A program made the translations under genes and the position numbers. DNA of 5,979 bases. Origin: DASWIP01 sp036397635. Its GTDB lineage: Bacteria; Actinomycetota; AC-67. The notes under the pieces were generated by a model. That model ran no database searches, was not told the DNA's origin, and saw only the letters and a program-made list of their open reading frames with translations. This document shows, one piece after another, positions 1 through 5,159 of the stretch. How positions within the stretch are numbered: the first letter of the stretch is position 1; the number at the start of each line of letters is the position of its first letter. The stretch spans positions 1 through 5,979 of the forward strand of contig DASWIP010000008.1 of the NCBI GenBank assembly GCA_036397635.1, given 5' to 3'.

Positions 1-177
1 GGCTTGTACGCTGCACGCGTGACACCGCCACACGGGCGCAACTCTTCTTGGACGAGTCCGAGGCCCATGCGGGCCGGCAAGTTAGTCGCAGAATGGCTTG
101 AGCTCGGGTGCCACCAGTCGGACATCGGCGATGCGTTCGTCGAAGCAAATCCAGATTGGCTGGATGATGCGTCCTGA
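1..177 (+). CDS. possible 3' end of an unrecognised gene (partial)
   Basis: Frame 1 is open from the window edge to a TGA at 175-177. Its last ~35 codons, from an internal ATG at 67, read as a plausible soluble protein end (contains LVAEWLELG and, near the end, NPDWLDDAS). An inverted repeat that could act as a terminator begins 4 bases after the stop, which supports this being a gene end. Against it, frame 3 is also open (3-113) and has more G/C-rich third positions in the first ~75 bases, so either the true frame changes here (a broken gene) or neither frame is coding. A GAGG at 60-63 lies only 3 bases before the ATG at 67, too close for a convincing ribosome site. No family is recognised. 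Confidence 0.25.
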   Translation, partial: GLYAARVTPPHGRNSSWTSPRPMRAGKLVAEWLELGCHQSDIGDAFVEANPDWLDDAS

Positions 178-180
178 CTG

Positions 181-222
181 TCCGCCGTCCACGGCGGCTG
201 AACCGCCGTGCCGTTGGGCGGA
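181..222. terminator. compound inverted repeat, candidate terminator
   Basis: The inner arms CACGGCGG (190-197) and CCGCCGTG (203-210) pair perfectly across a 5-base loop CTGAA. The outer arms TCCGCC (181-186) and GGCGGA (217-222) also pair, enclosing the inner stem. A competing fold exists because CCGCCGT at 182-188 can also pair with ACGGCGG at 191-197. No T tract follows, as is common for terminators in GC-rich bacteria. It sits just after the stop at 175-177 and well before the next strong ribosome site at 301. It may instead be an operator or attenuator for the genes to its right. Confidence 0.4.
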
Positions 223-236
223 CCCCCATTGATGAA

Positions 237-317
237 ATGTCCAAGCTCGCCCGCGGGCCAGACCTGGAACTGGGCGCACTGATGTCATCGATGGAGAAGC
301 GAGGAGGAACGAGATGA
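237..317 (+). CDS. possible 26-aa small ORF coupled to the ABM gene
   Basis: ATG at 237 opens a 26-codon frame that ends at TGA 315-317, overlapping the ATG of the monooxygenase-like gene (314-316) in an ATGA arrangement. The peptide begins MSKLARGPDLEL and ends in EKRGGTR; the end is dictated by the Shine-Dalgarno sequence of the next gene. No good ribosome site lies before 237. It could be a leader peptide that couples translation to the downstream gene, or chance. A second frame of the same length sits in the same relation to the next gene (649-729). Confidence 0.2.
   Translation: MSKLARGPDLELGALMSSMEKRGGTR
301..307 (+). promoter_or_regulatory. ribosome binding site of the ABM-domain gene
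   Basis: GAGGAGG lies six bases before the ATG at 314, an almost ideal Shine-Dalgarno sequence and spacing. It fixes the start of the 102-residue protein and argues that this gene is well translated on its own, with or without the small ORF that runs through it. Confidence 0.75.
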
Positions 318-622
318 TTGTCGTCCGCTTCAGAGTGCGGTGCGTGCCTGACAAGACCGAGCAGATGAGGACCGCCATGGCTGCCCTCGTCGGTCCTAGC
401 CGAGCCTTAGCGGGAGTCATCCACTTCGACGTCGCCCAGGACATCACGGACCCGAACGCGCTTATCGCTACCGAAGTATTCGAGGATCGAGCGGCGATGG
501 ACCGCCAGGAGGGCCTGCCCGATGTCGCAAGAGTGATGGAGCTCGTCGAGACAGGTGCCCTAGCCGGGGCACCTGAGTGGACGATCTACGAAGTCAGTTC
601 CGCTGAGTCGCCAGAGATGTGA
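314..622 (+). CDS. antibiotic biosynthesis monooxygenase (ABM) domain protein, putative
   Basis: A 102-residue cytoplasmic protein with the layout of the small dimeric alpha/beta-barrel ABM family (YgiN-like). It opens with strand MIVVRFRVRC (1-10) and a helix, QMRTAMAAL (17-25). An AGVIHFDVAQD strand (33-43) follows, then the ATEVFEDRAAMDR segment (52-64) that matches the family's E-x-(W/F)-x-(S/D)-x-x-A-(L/M) pattern, and a closing strand WTIYEV (89-94). Relatives oxidise quinols or polyketide-type aromatics without cofactor, or degrade haem. The position where many members carry a His after this pattern is Gln65 here, followed by EGLPD, so catalytic activity is uncertain and a binding or sensing role is possible. 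The start is set by GAGGAGG six bases upstream. A 26-codon frame overlaps its ATG, and a further small gene follows on the same strand. The substrate cannot be deduced. Confidence 0.72.
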   Translation: MIVVRFRVRCVPDKTEQMRTAMAALVGPSRALAGVIHFDVAQDITDPNALIATEVFEDRAAMDRQEGLPDVARVMELVETGALAGAPEWTIYEVSSAESPEM

Positions 623-648
623 CGCGGCGAGGACTAGAGTCCAAGAAC

Positions 649-729
649 ATGACGAAGCCGCCGAACTCGCAGCACGAGCCGATCGTCGTTGGTCTGCCCA
701 TGGCGCAGGACTTGCGAGGTACGGCGTGA
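649..729 (+). CDS. possible 26-aa small ORF coupled to the next gene
   Basis: ATG at 649 opens 26 codons ending at TGA 727-729, which overlaps the GTG start at 726 of the following gene (GTGA). The peptide starts MTKPPNSQHEP and ends DLRGTA. Its length, and its four-base overlap with the gene that follows, repeat those of the frame at 237-317. A GAGGA at 629-633 is about 15 bases upstream, too far for an efficient ribosome site. A five-base inverted repeat, GGACT/AGTCC (631-642), lies just before it. A coupling leader peptide, a remnant, or chance are all possible; no family is recognised. Confidence 0.25.
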   Translation: MTKPPNSQHEPIVVGLPMAQDLRGTA

Positions 730-1022
730 AGGAAACGACCATCGAGCAGCTCGCTCCTCTCCTCCGCACGTTGCGCGCTAACTCAGCCCTCCGGGAGATC
801 CGGCCTGCGGTGTTCCACCTCGATGGACGCGACTTCCTGCACTTCCATGAGGAAGACGCGGGTATCGTCGCCGACGTCAGGCTGACCACACGCTTCGTGC
901 GCATGCCGGTATCCTCCGAGACCGATCAAGGAGAGCTCTTGGAGCAGATAGATGAGCATCTCGACGCGCTCGAGTCGCGTGAACTGGATCGGCAGCGGCG
1001 AGGACGCCGGAGTGGTTGCTGA
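726..1022 (+). CDS. small conserved-looking hypothetical protein
   Basis: A 98-residue soluble protein starting at GTG 726, chosen because GAGG at 716-719 lies six bases upstream and no other start precedes it in frame. It opens with a helix, TIEQLAPLLRTLRANSAL (5-22). A probable beta region follows: RPAVFHLDGRDFLHFHEED (26-44), then AGIVADVRLTTRFVRMPV (45-62), which alternates hydrophobic and charged residues. It closes with an acidic amphipathic helix (67-87) and a short basic end, RQRRGRRSGC. The FHLDGRDFLHFHEE segment, with His31, His39 and His41, is the most distinctive stretch and could bind a metal or ligand. I have an impression of short actinobacterial proteins with this pattern but cannot name a family, and no function is proposed. 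The GNAT gene begins 15 bases after its stop, so the two are probably cotranscribed. Confidence 0.7.
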   Translation: MKETTIEQLAPLLRTLRANSALREIRPAVFHLDGRDFLHFHEEDAGIVADVRLTTRFVRMPVSSETDQGELLEQIDEHLDALESRELDRQRRGRRSGC

Positions 1023-1037
1023 AATCGTGCCGGTCGC

Positions 1038-1628
1038 ATGAGTGAGCTGTTACCCACGATCGCTGCCCCGCTCGGGGACATCGAGACCGAGCGCCTTACA
1101 CTCGGTCGGTTCAAGCCGAGCGACCTCGACGAGCTGACGACGGTGTTCTCACAGCCCGAGGTGTGGTGGTTCCCGTTCGGGCGTCCCTTCAGGCCGGAGG
1201 AAACCCAGGCGTTCCTCGACCGCCAAGTCAAGGCTTGGGACGAGCGCGGCTTCGGTCTTTGGGCGGCACGGCCGCGCGACACCGGGAGGCTCATCGGCTT
1301 CATCGGACTCTCGGTGCCGACTTTCCTGCCCGAGATCCTGCCCGCCGTCGAGGTCGGGTGGCGGCTCACTCCGACCGCATGGGGGCATGGGTACGCGACC
1401 GAGGGGGCAACCGCCGCTCTGCACGAGGCCTTCACCACACTCCGGCTCAACCAGGTGTGCTCTTTGCCGCAGCGGGAGAACCACCGGTCGGTCGCCGTCG
1501 CGGAGCGACTCGGCATGAAGCGAGTTCGTCCCGTGACGATCCCGGCGACCGATCTTCGGGGTGAGGTCGAGGCCATCCTGTTCGAGGTCCACCGCGCCGG
1601 ATGGACTGCGACGGAGCTGGATCCGTGA
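1038..1628 (+). CDS. GNAT family N-acetyltransferase (RimJ/RimL type)
   Basis: A 196-residue protein of usual length for the Acetyltransf_3 group. These enzymes move the acetyl group of acetyl-CoA to an amine of a protein N terminus, amino acid, antibiotic or other small molecule. The family landmarks are present in order: IETERLTLGRF (15-25), the FGLWAARPRDTGRLIGFIGL strand pair (72-91), VEVGWRL (104-110), the acetyl-CoA pyrophosphate loop AWGHGYATEGA (114-124, a G-x-G/A type), and NHRSVAVAERLGM (148-160), where Asn148 and Ser151 fit the usual N-x-x-S pattern. The first ATG after an in-frame stop at 1020-1022 is used; its Shine-Dalgarno is weak, so coupling to the gene 15 bases upstream is likely. 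The acceptor cannot be read from sequence. It is the last + strand gene before a convergent junction with the - strand operon. Confidence 0.88.
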   Translation: MSELLPTIAAPLGDIETERLTLGRFKPSDLDELTTVFSQPEVWWFPFGRPFRPEETQAFLDRQVKAWDERGFGLWAARPRDTGRLIGFIGLSVPTFLPEILPAVEVGWRLTPTAWGHGYATEGATAALHEAFTTLRLNQVCSLPQRENHRSVAVAERLGMKRVRPVTIPATDLRGEVEAILFEVHRAGWTATELDP

Positions 1629-1695
1629 CGAGCAGCACTGGACCATCGACAGCCTCGACATGACGCAATTCGCGCGCATCACCGGCATCGGATAG
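1627..1695 (+). pseudogene. possible coding remnant after the GNAT gene
   Basis: The 22 codons before the TAG at 1693-1695, in a frame different from the GNAT gene, read DEQHWTIDSLDMTQF and then ARITGIG. Twenty of the 22 third positions are G or C, as in the genuine genes here, although this is a convergent intergenic gap. The frame is open upstream inside the GNAT gene only as an unlikely basic/Ser-rich sequence. It may be the end of a lost gene left at a recombination junction, or the original C terminus of the GNAT protein shifted by an indel near 1620. It is too short to assign. Confidence 0.25.
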
Positions 1696-1705
1696 CCGAG
1701 CGGGC

Positions 1706-2773
1706 CTACGCGCCGCAGCTGATCCCTGCCGTCGCGCGCCGCGCGGCCGTGTCGTCCACGGTGTGGTACGCCGCGGCGCCGGGCGGACCCGCCAGCAGCC
1801 ACGACCATGCGGTCACCTCGAGCAGCGCGTCGCCGTCGGCCGGCGCGCCCACGCGCGCGCGCGGCACCCAGATGCGCAACAACCGGCCCTCGATCCTTCC
1901 GGCCGCGCGCGCGCCGCCCGCGAGCGTCGGGCCGCGGCCGGCTGCTCGCCCGGATCGGAACACGCTGCCGCCCACCTCACGCTCGGCCTGCGCGAACCAT
2001 CGCACGCCGCCGTACCACCACGTGATCGTGTACCCCCACTCACGCACGTCGGCATCCGGCGCGCGCGTGGTACCTTCCACCCGCAGGCTCAGCTCGAGCG
2101 CGTCGCCGGCGGGCGCGACACCGACCGCCCGGATATCCAGCGATGGATCCTGCGTGCGCCGATCCCTGCCGAGCCCCGCATCCCCGGCCGCGTCGATCAC
2201 GACCGGACAGGGCTGCACGACCGGCGTGTCGCAGCCCGTGCCGACGGTCCAAGCTCCCTCGGTCGTGACATCACGTTCGTGTGCTGCTTCGCCCGCCAGG
2301 ATCCAAGACGTCGCGCGCACCTGCTCGAGCAGCGTGCTATCCAGCAGCCGCAAGGGCGCGCGCGGCACGACGATGCGCACGAGGTTCCGCTCGGGGTCGA
2401 GCGTTCCGGCCGCGGCCACCGCAGTCGATCCCGACGCGGCCGAGAAGACCACTCCGTCCGGCGTGCGCTCGGCGATCACGCGCTGCTGCGCGCGATCGCC
2501 GTCCAGCCACGGGTTCACCCACGACAGCTCCCAGCGCTCGCCGCGCGCGCTCGCGCGCGCGGCGAGCTTCGCCACCTCGATCTCGACGGCGACGACGGCG
2601 TCGTCGTCCCCGTCGAGCCACACCGCCACCAGGTCATCGCTCGACCCCGTCGCCTTGCGCGCGGCCACGTCGCCACGCTCGTCGGTCAAGACCCGGCATG
2701 CGGAACTCTCGCTCGCCGCTGCCGGCGCGAGCGTCAGCGCTCCCAGCAGCGTGGCCGCGGCGAGACGCCTCAT
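1706..2773 (-). CDS. exported protein with two copies of a beta-rich domain
   Basis: A 355-residue protein starting MRRLAAATLLGALTLAPAAA, a clear Sec signal peptide with likely cleavage near residues 20-24. This ATG (2773) is chosen over an upstream one at 2821 because GGAGGAG lies just before it and it overlaps the sigma-factor stop as ATGA. The mature part holds two diverged copies of one unit. Copy 1 (about 26-175) has LTDERGDV, WELSWVN, RIVVPR and ATSWILAG. Copy 2 (about 189-342) has VIDAAGDAG, YTITWWYGG, LRIWVPR and AWSWLLAG, in the same order. The D-x-x-GD start and many short strands suggest a beta-sandwich resembling DOMON/CBM9-like exported domains, but this is inference. Cys26, 181, 189 and 353 could form disulfides outside the cytoplasm. 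Coupling to a membrane-anchored sigma factor suggests it modulates or reports on that sensor, or is its ligand-binding partner. Confidence 0.8.
   Translation of the reverse strand: MRRLAAATLLGALTLAPAAASESSACRVLTDERGDVAARKATGSSDDLVAVWLDGDDDAVVAVEIEVAKLAARASARGERWELSWVNPWLDGDRAQQRVIAERTPDGVVFSAASGSTAVAAAGTLDPERNLVRIVVPRAPLRLLDSTLLEQVRATSWILAGEAAHERDVTTEGAWTVGTGCDTPVVQPCPVVIDAAGDAGLGRDRRTQDPSLDIRAVGVAPAGDALELSLRVEGTTRAPDADVREWGYTITWWYGGVRWFAQAEREVGGSVFRSGRAAGRGPTLAGGARAAGRIEGRLLRIWVPRARVGAPADGDALLEVTAWSWLLAGPPGAAAYHTVDDTAARRATAGISCGA
2536..2567. repeat. 32-bp GC-only hairpin inside the exported-protein gene
   Basis: A perfect 15-base inverted repeat (arm GCTCGCCGCGCGCGC at 2536-2550 and its exact complement at 2553-2567) separated by TC. 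It falls in codons for KLAARASARGER at residues 69-80 of the exported protein, within domain copy 1. All codons remain sensible, so it may be a by-product of Ala/Arg codon choice, but its perfection is notable. Confidence 0.85.
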
Positions 2774-3813
2774 CGCTCCTCCGCTCCCGGAGCGCGCGGA
2801 CACGGCTCCAGCGGCCGGCACAACACGATGCCGGCGATCACCACATCGCCGTCGACGATCCCCTGCGTCTCATCGTCGTCGTCGGCGATGGTGACGTCGC
2901 CCACCTCGGCGACGGTGCTCGGCCCAGGTGCCGGACTGAGCTGCTCGGACGTGGGGATGCCCGGCGCTTGCGCACGCGCGGCGGTCGCAGGGGGTGCGAC
3001 CGCCGCGCGCGCCGCTACCGGTGAGCGGGGGCTCGCCGGTTCGGCCGCCGCGGGGGCAGGAGCGGCGGGAGTCAGGGTTGCCAGTACCAATCCGAGCGCG
3101 GCCAGCGCCGGCGCCAGATGGATGGCGGGCTCGACGACCGGGGCCGCCCGGGCTGCCGCGTCGCCGAACGCGCGCCGGATCATCGCCAGGATCCCCGCCG
3201 GGACCGGCAGCACCCCGAAGCCTCGCAGCACGGCAAGCTCGTCCAGCACGGGTCCGCACCGATCGCAGCCGGTGTGTTCGTCGTCCTGCTCGCGCATCCC
3301 GAGCAGCGACTCGAGCGCAGGCACGCATCCGCTCGCCTCGTGGACGGATGCCAGTCGTCGCACGATGGCACGGCCGAGTCGCCGCGTCGCGCGATGAACG
3401 ATCACGTGCGCCTGCGCGACCGAGGTGCCGAGCCCTTCGGCGATCCGGTCGTACGGCTGCTCGTCGTAGAAGCGCCGGCGCAGAGCCTCCCGTGAGCGGC
3501 GGTCGATGTCCTCGAGCGCGGCCGCGACCACCTCGGCGGTCGCGGCCCGCTCGACCCCGGGGACCGTAGCGGCCGATGCCACATCCTCGGGCAGGGGGTC
3601 TTCGCGGCGCCGCAAGTCCTCCAGCGCACGGTTACGCGTCACCCGCGATAACCACGCCTCGGGGACCTCGACCCGGTCGGCATGCCGGGCGTAGGCGAGG
3701 AACGCGTCGTGGATCACGTCCTCGGCCCTGTCGGAACCCACCATCCGCGAGACCGATCGCGCCAGGCGCGCGCGCTCGGCTCGGTAGACCTGCTCGAATG
3801 CCTCGGTTCTCAC
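2770..3813 (-). CDS. ECF sigma factor fused to Cys/His cluster, membrane segment and exported tail
   Basis: A 347-residue protein. The sigma-2 region (about 5-72) contains AEDVIHDAFLAYAR and EAWLSRVTRNRALEDLRRRE. The sigma-4 region (about 95-153) contains REALRRRFYDEQPYDRIAEGLGTS and a recognition helix ending in RATRRLGRAI. Usual ECF factors end here, but this one continues. A Cys163...His180-x2-Cys183-x2-Cys186 cluster resembles an anti-sigma zinc finger. One hydrophobic segment follows (about 229-249), then a Pro/Ala-rich linker (250-300) and a tail (301-347) with GDVTIA and GDVVIA repeats plus Cys332 and Cys338. The sigma end should be inside and the tail outside. Actinobacterial ECF groups with fused zinc-finger/membrane extensions are known (I recall groups around ECF52/53), so self-inhibition released by a signal is likely. 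The GTG at 3813 is chosen over ATG 3924 because GAGGAGGGG lies just upstream. Confidence 0.88.
   Translation of the reverse strand: MRTEAFEQVYRAERARLARSVSRMVGSDRAEDVIHDAFLAYARHADRVEVPEAWLSRVTRNRALEDLRRREDPLPEDVASAATVPGVERAATAEVVAAALEDIDRRSREALRRRFYDEQPYDRIAEGLGTSVAQAHVIVHRATRRLGRAIVRRLASVHEASGCVPALESLLGMREQDDEHTGCDRCGPVLDELAVLRGFGVLPVPAGILAMIRRAFGDAAARAAPVVEPAIHLAPALAALGLVLATLTPAAPAPAAAEPASPRSPVAARAAVAPPATAARAQAPGIPTSEQLSPAPGPSTVAEVGDVTIADDDDETQGIVDGDVVIAGIVLCRPLEPCPRAPGAEER
2776..2782 (-). promoter_or_regulatory. ribosome binding site of the exported-protein gene
   Basis: GGAGGAG on the - strand, inside the last codons of the sigma gene and a few bases before the ATG at 2773. It decides this start, giving a clean signal peptide, over the in-frame ATG at 2821. 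Together with the ATGA overlap it supports coupled translation of the two genes. Confidence 0.75.
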
Positions 3814-3820
3814 ACCGTCC

Positions 3821-3830
3821 ACCCCTCCTC
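3821..3830 (-). promoter_or_regulatory. ribosome binding site of the sigma-factor gene
   Basis: GAGGAGGGGT on the - strand with its core about 8-10 bases before the GTG at 3813. It decides the start: the alternative GTG at 3822 lies inside the purine run, and the ATG at 3924 would add 37 residues lacking any sigma-2 homology. Confidence 0.7.
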
Positions 3831-3967
3831 GGAACGGCGCCGCTACCACCCCAGAACGACCATCTCGGGCAACTGTTACACCCCGGACATCCCGGCAGAA
3901 GGTTCCACGCGTCTGAGGGACCAAGAGTTGGATCCTTGCAGGTCAGGCGTCAGATGATCCGGGAAGG

Positions 3968-3996
3968 TTGGACCCTCAAGACCGGCTCTGTAGGCT
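3968..3996 (+). promoter_or_regulatory. sigma-70-type promoter of the MscS operon, probably leaderless
   Basis: TTGGAC (3968-3973) and TAGGCT (3991-3996) are separated by exactly 17 bases. They match the TTGACA-like -35 and TANNNT -10 of actinobacterial housekeeping promoters. The expected start of transcription, about seven bases after the -10 box, falls within two bases of the ATG at 4005. No Shine-Dalgarno precedes that ATG, which agrees with a leaderless mRNA. Confidence 0.55.
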
Positions 3997-4004
3997 CTAC
4001 GCCG

Positions 4005-5159
4005 ATGGACAACCTGCTGTTCAAGGGCGATATCGAGGCCATACGGTTCATCCTCAGCGGGGCTTTCCTGGTCGGCGGCCCCCTGATCGGCTGGATCGTC
4101 TACCGGTTCATCGCCCCCCGCGTGAGGAAAACGGCCACGATCACCTCCTGGGGCGGCGACGACATCGTCATCGGAGCCCTCCACGACATCGTGATCTGGT
4201 GGTTCTCGATCGCCGGCGCGTTCGTCGCCCTGCAGATCATCCGGTTCCGCGAGGCCGAACACGAAGCAGGCGAGATAGTCTCCCCGTCCGAGCCGGGGCT
4301 CCGCGTCCCCATCGCGGAAGGGCTCGAGAAGTTCCTGGTCGCGATCCTGATCGCCTCGGCGACCTGGGTGGTCGCGCGCGTGGCCACCGACATGATCAAG
4401 CTCTACTCGCTACGCACCGAAGGCACGACCCGCTCAAGCTCGCTGTTCGTCGTCGTCGCGCGCGTCGTGATCTTCGTCATCGGCGCGCTGATCCTGCTGC
4501 AGACCCTGGGCGTGAAGATCACGCCGCTGCTGGGTGCGCTGGGTGTCGGAGGGCTGGCGGTCGCGCTCGCGATGCAGGACACGCTGTCGAACTTCTTCGC
4601 CGGGTTGCAGATCCTGGCGACCAAGAAGGTGAAGCCGGGTGACTTCATCCAGCTCGAGACCGGGCAGGAAGGCTACGTCGTCGACATCGACTGGCGGCAT
4701 ACCTCGATCCGGCAGCTGCCGAACAACATGATCCTGGTGCCGAACGCGAAGCTCGCCGACTCGATCCTGACGAACTACTACTATCCGGAGCGAGAGCTGT
4801 CGATTCTGGTGCAGGTCGGCGTGTCCTACGAAAGCGATCTCGAGCGCGTCGAGCGCGTCACCATCGACGTGGCGCGCCAGACCCTGCAAGAGGTCGACGT
4901 CGGCGTCGAGGACTTCGACCCCTTCATCCGCTACCACACGTTCAACGACTTCTCGATCGACTTCACCGTGATCCTGCGCGCGCGCGAGATCACCGACCAG
5001 TACGTGCTCAAGCACGAGTTCGTCAAGCGTCTGAAGGCCCGCTACGACGCCGAGGGCATCGTGATCCCCTTCCCGATCCGTACCATCGACTGGCCCCAGG
5101 CGATCCGGGAGGGGTTCGGCGACACGCGGCGGCATCCCGCGCGCGGCGCCCAGGGCTGA
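4005..5159 (+). CDS. mechanosensitive ion channel, MscS family
   Basis: A 384-residue inner-membrane channel that would open under membrane tension to release solutes during hypo-osmotic shock. Hydrophobic segments lie near 12-37, 60-80, 108-127 and 146-167, followed by the pore helix. That is two more than the three of E. coli MscS, with a charged loop at 81-105. The pore signature is classical: LLGALGVGGLAVALAMQDTL (175-194), then SNFFAGLQILATKKVKPGDF (195-214). The beta domain (about 211-262) has GYVVDIDWRHTSIRQLPNN and ILVPNAKLADSILTN. The C-terminal alpha/beta domain (265-360) ends IPFPIRTIDW. The ATG at 4005 is preferred because a -10 box ends eight bases before it; an in-frame ATG at 3954 would add 17 polar residues and lies upstream of the promoter. 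Its stop overlaps the next start by one base (TGATG). It is divergent from the sigma operon. Confidence 0.93.
   Translation: MDNLLFKGDIEAIRFILSGAFLVGGPLIGWIVYRFIAPRVRKTATITSWGGDDIVIGALHDIVIWWFSIAGAFVALQIIRFREAEHEAGEIVSPSEPGLRVPIAEGLEKFLVAILIASATWVVARVATDMIKLYSLRTEGTTRSSSLFVVVARVVIFVIGALILLQTLGVKITPLLGALGVGGLAVALAMQDTLSNFFAGLQILATKKVKPGDFIQLETGQEGYVVDIDWRHTSIRQLPNNMILVPNAKLADSILTNYYYPERELSILVQVGVSYESDLERVERVTIDVARQTLQEVDVGVEDFDPFIRYHTFNDFSIDFTVILRAREITDQYVLKHEFVKRLKARYDAEGIVIPFPIRTIDWPQAIREGFGDTRRHPARGAQG

Noticed and set aside
40..85. Adjacent small hairpins (GGAC/GTCC and GGCCC/GGGCC) as a possible integron attC site flanking small gene cassettes
   Set aside because: The required outer RYYYAAC/GTTRRRY core boxes are not present in the right form, and no integrase is in the window.
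82..447. 121-residue frame on the - strand across the first small gene
   Set aside because: Most of it is antisense to the ABM-domain gene, it has no ribosome site, and its composition is not protein-like over most of its length. The last ~35 residues look somewhat better but have no independent start.
631..642. Inverted repeat GGACT-AG-AGTCC between two small genes
   Set aside because: Arms of only five bases with a two-base centre, without a T tract; easily chance at this composition.
1149..1808. Long - strand frames opposite the GNAT gene
   Set aside because: The GNAT motifs on the + strand are unmistakable; the antisense frames are low-complexity shadows and one would overlap the end of the exported-protein gene.
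1749..3397. Very long open frames on the + strand opposite the sigma operon
   Set aside because: They are Arg/Ala/Pro/Ser-rich, with no domain. They mirror the G/C-rich third positions of the - strand genes, which carry clear sigma, signal-peptide and membrane features.
3901..3906. GGAACC on the - strand upstream of the sigma gene as an ECF-type -35 for autoregulation
   Set aside because: The -35-like motif is good, but no convincing ECF -10 (CGTC/GTT-like) appears at 16-18 bases; only TGTAAC at a longer distance. Not enough to call a promoter.
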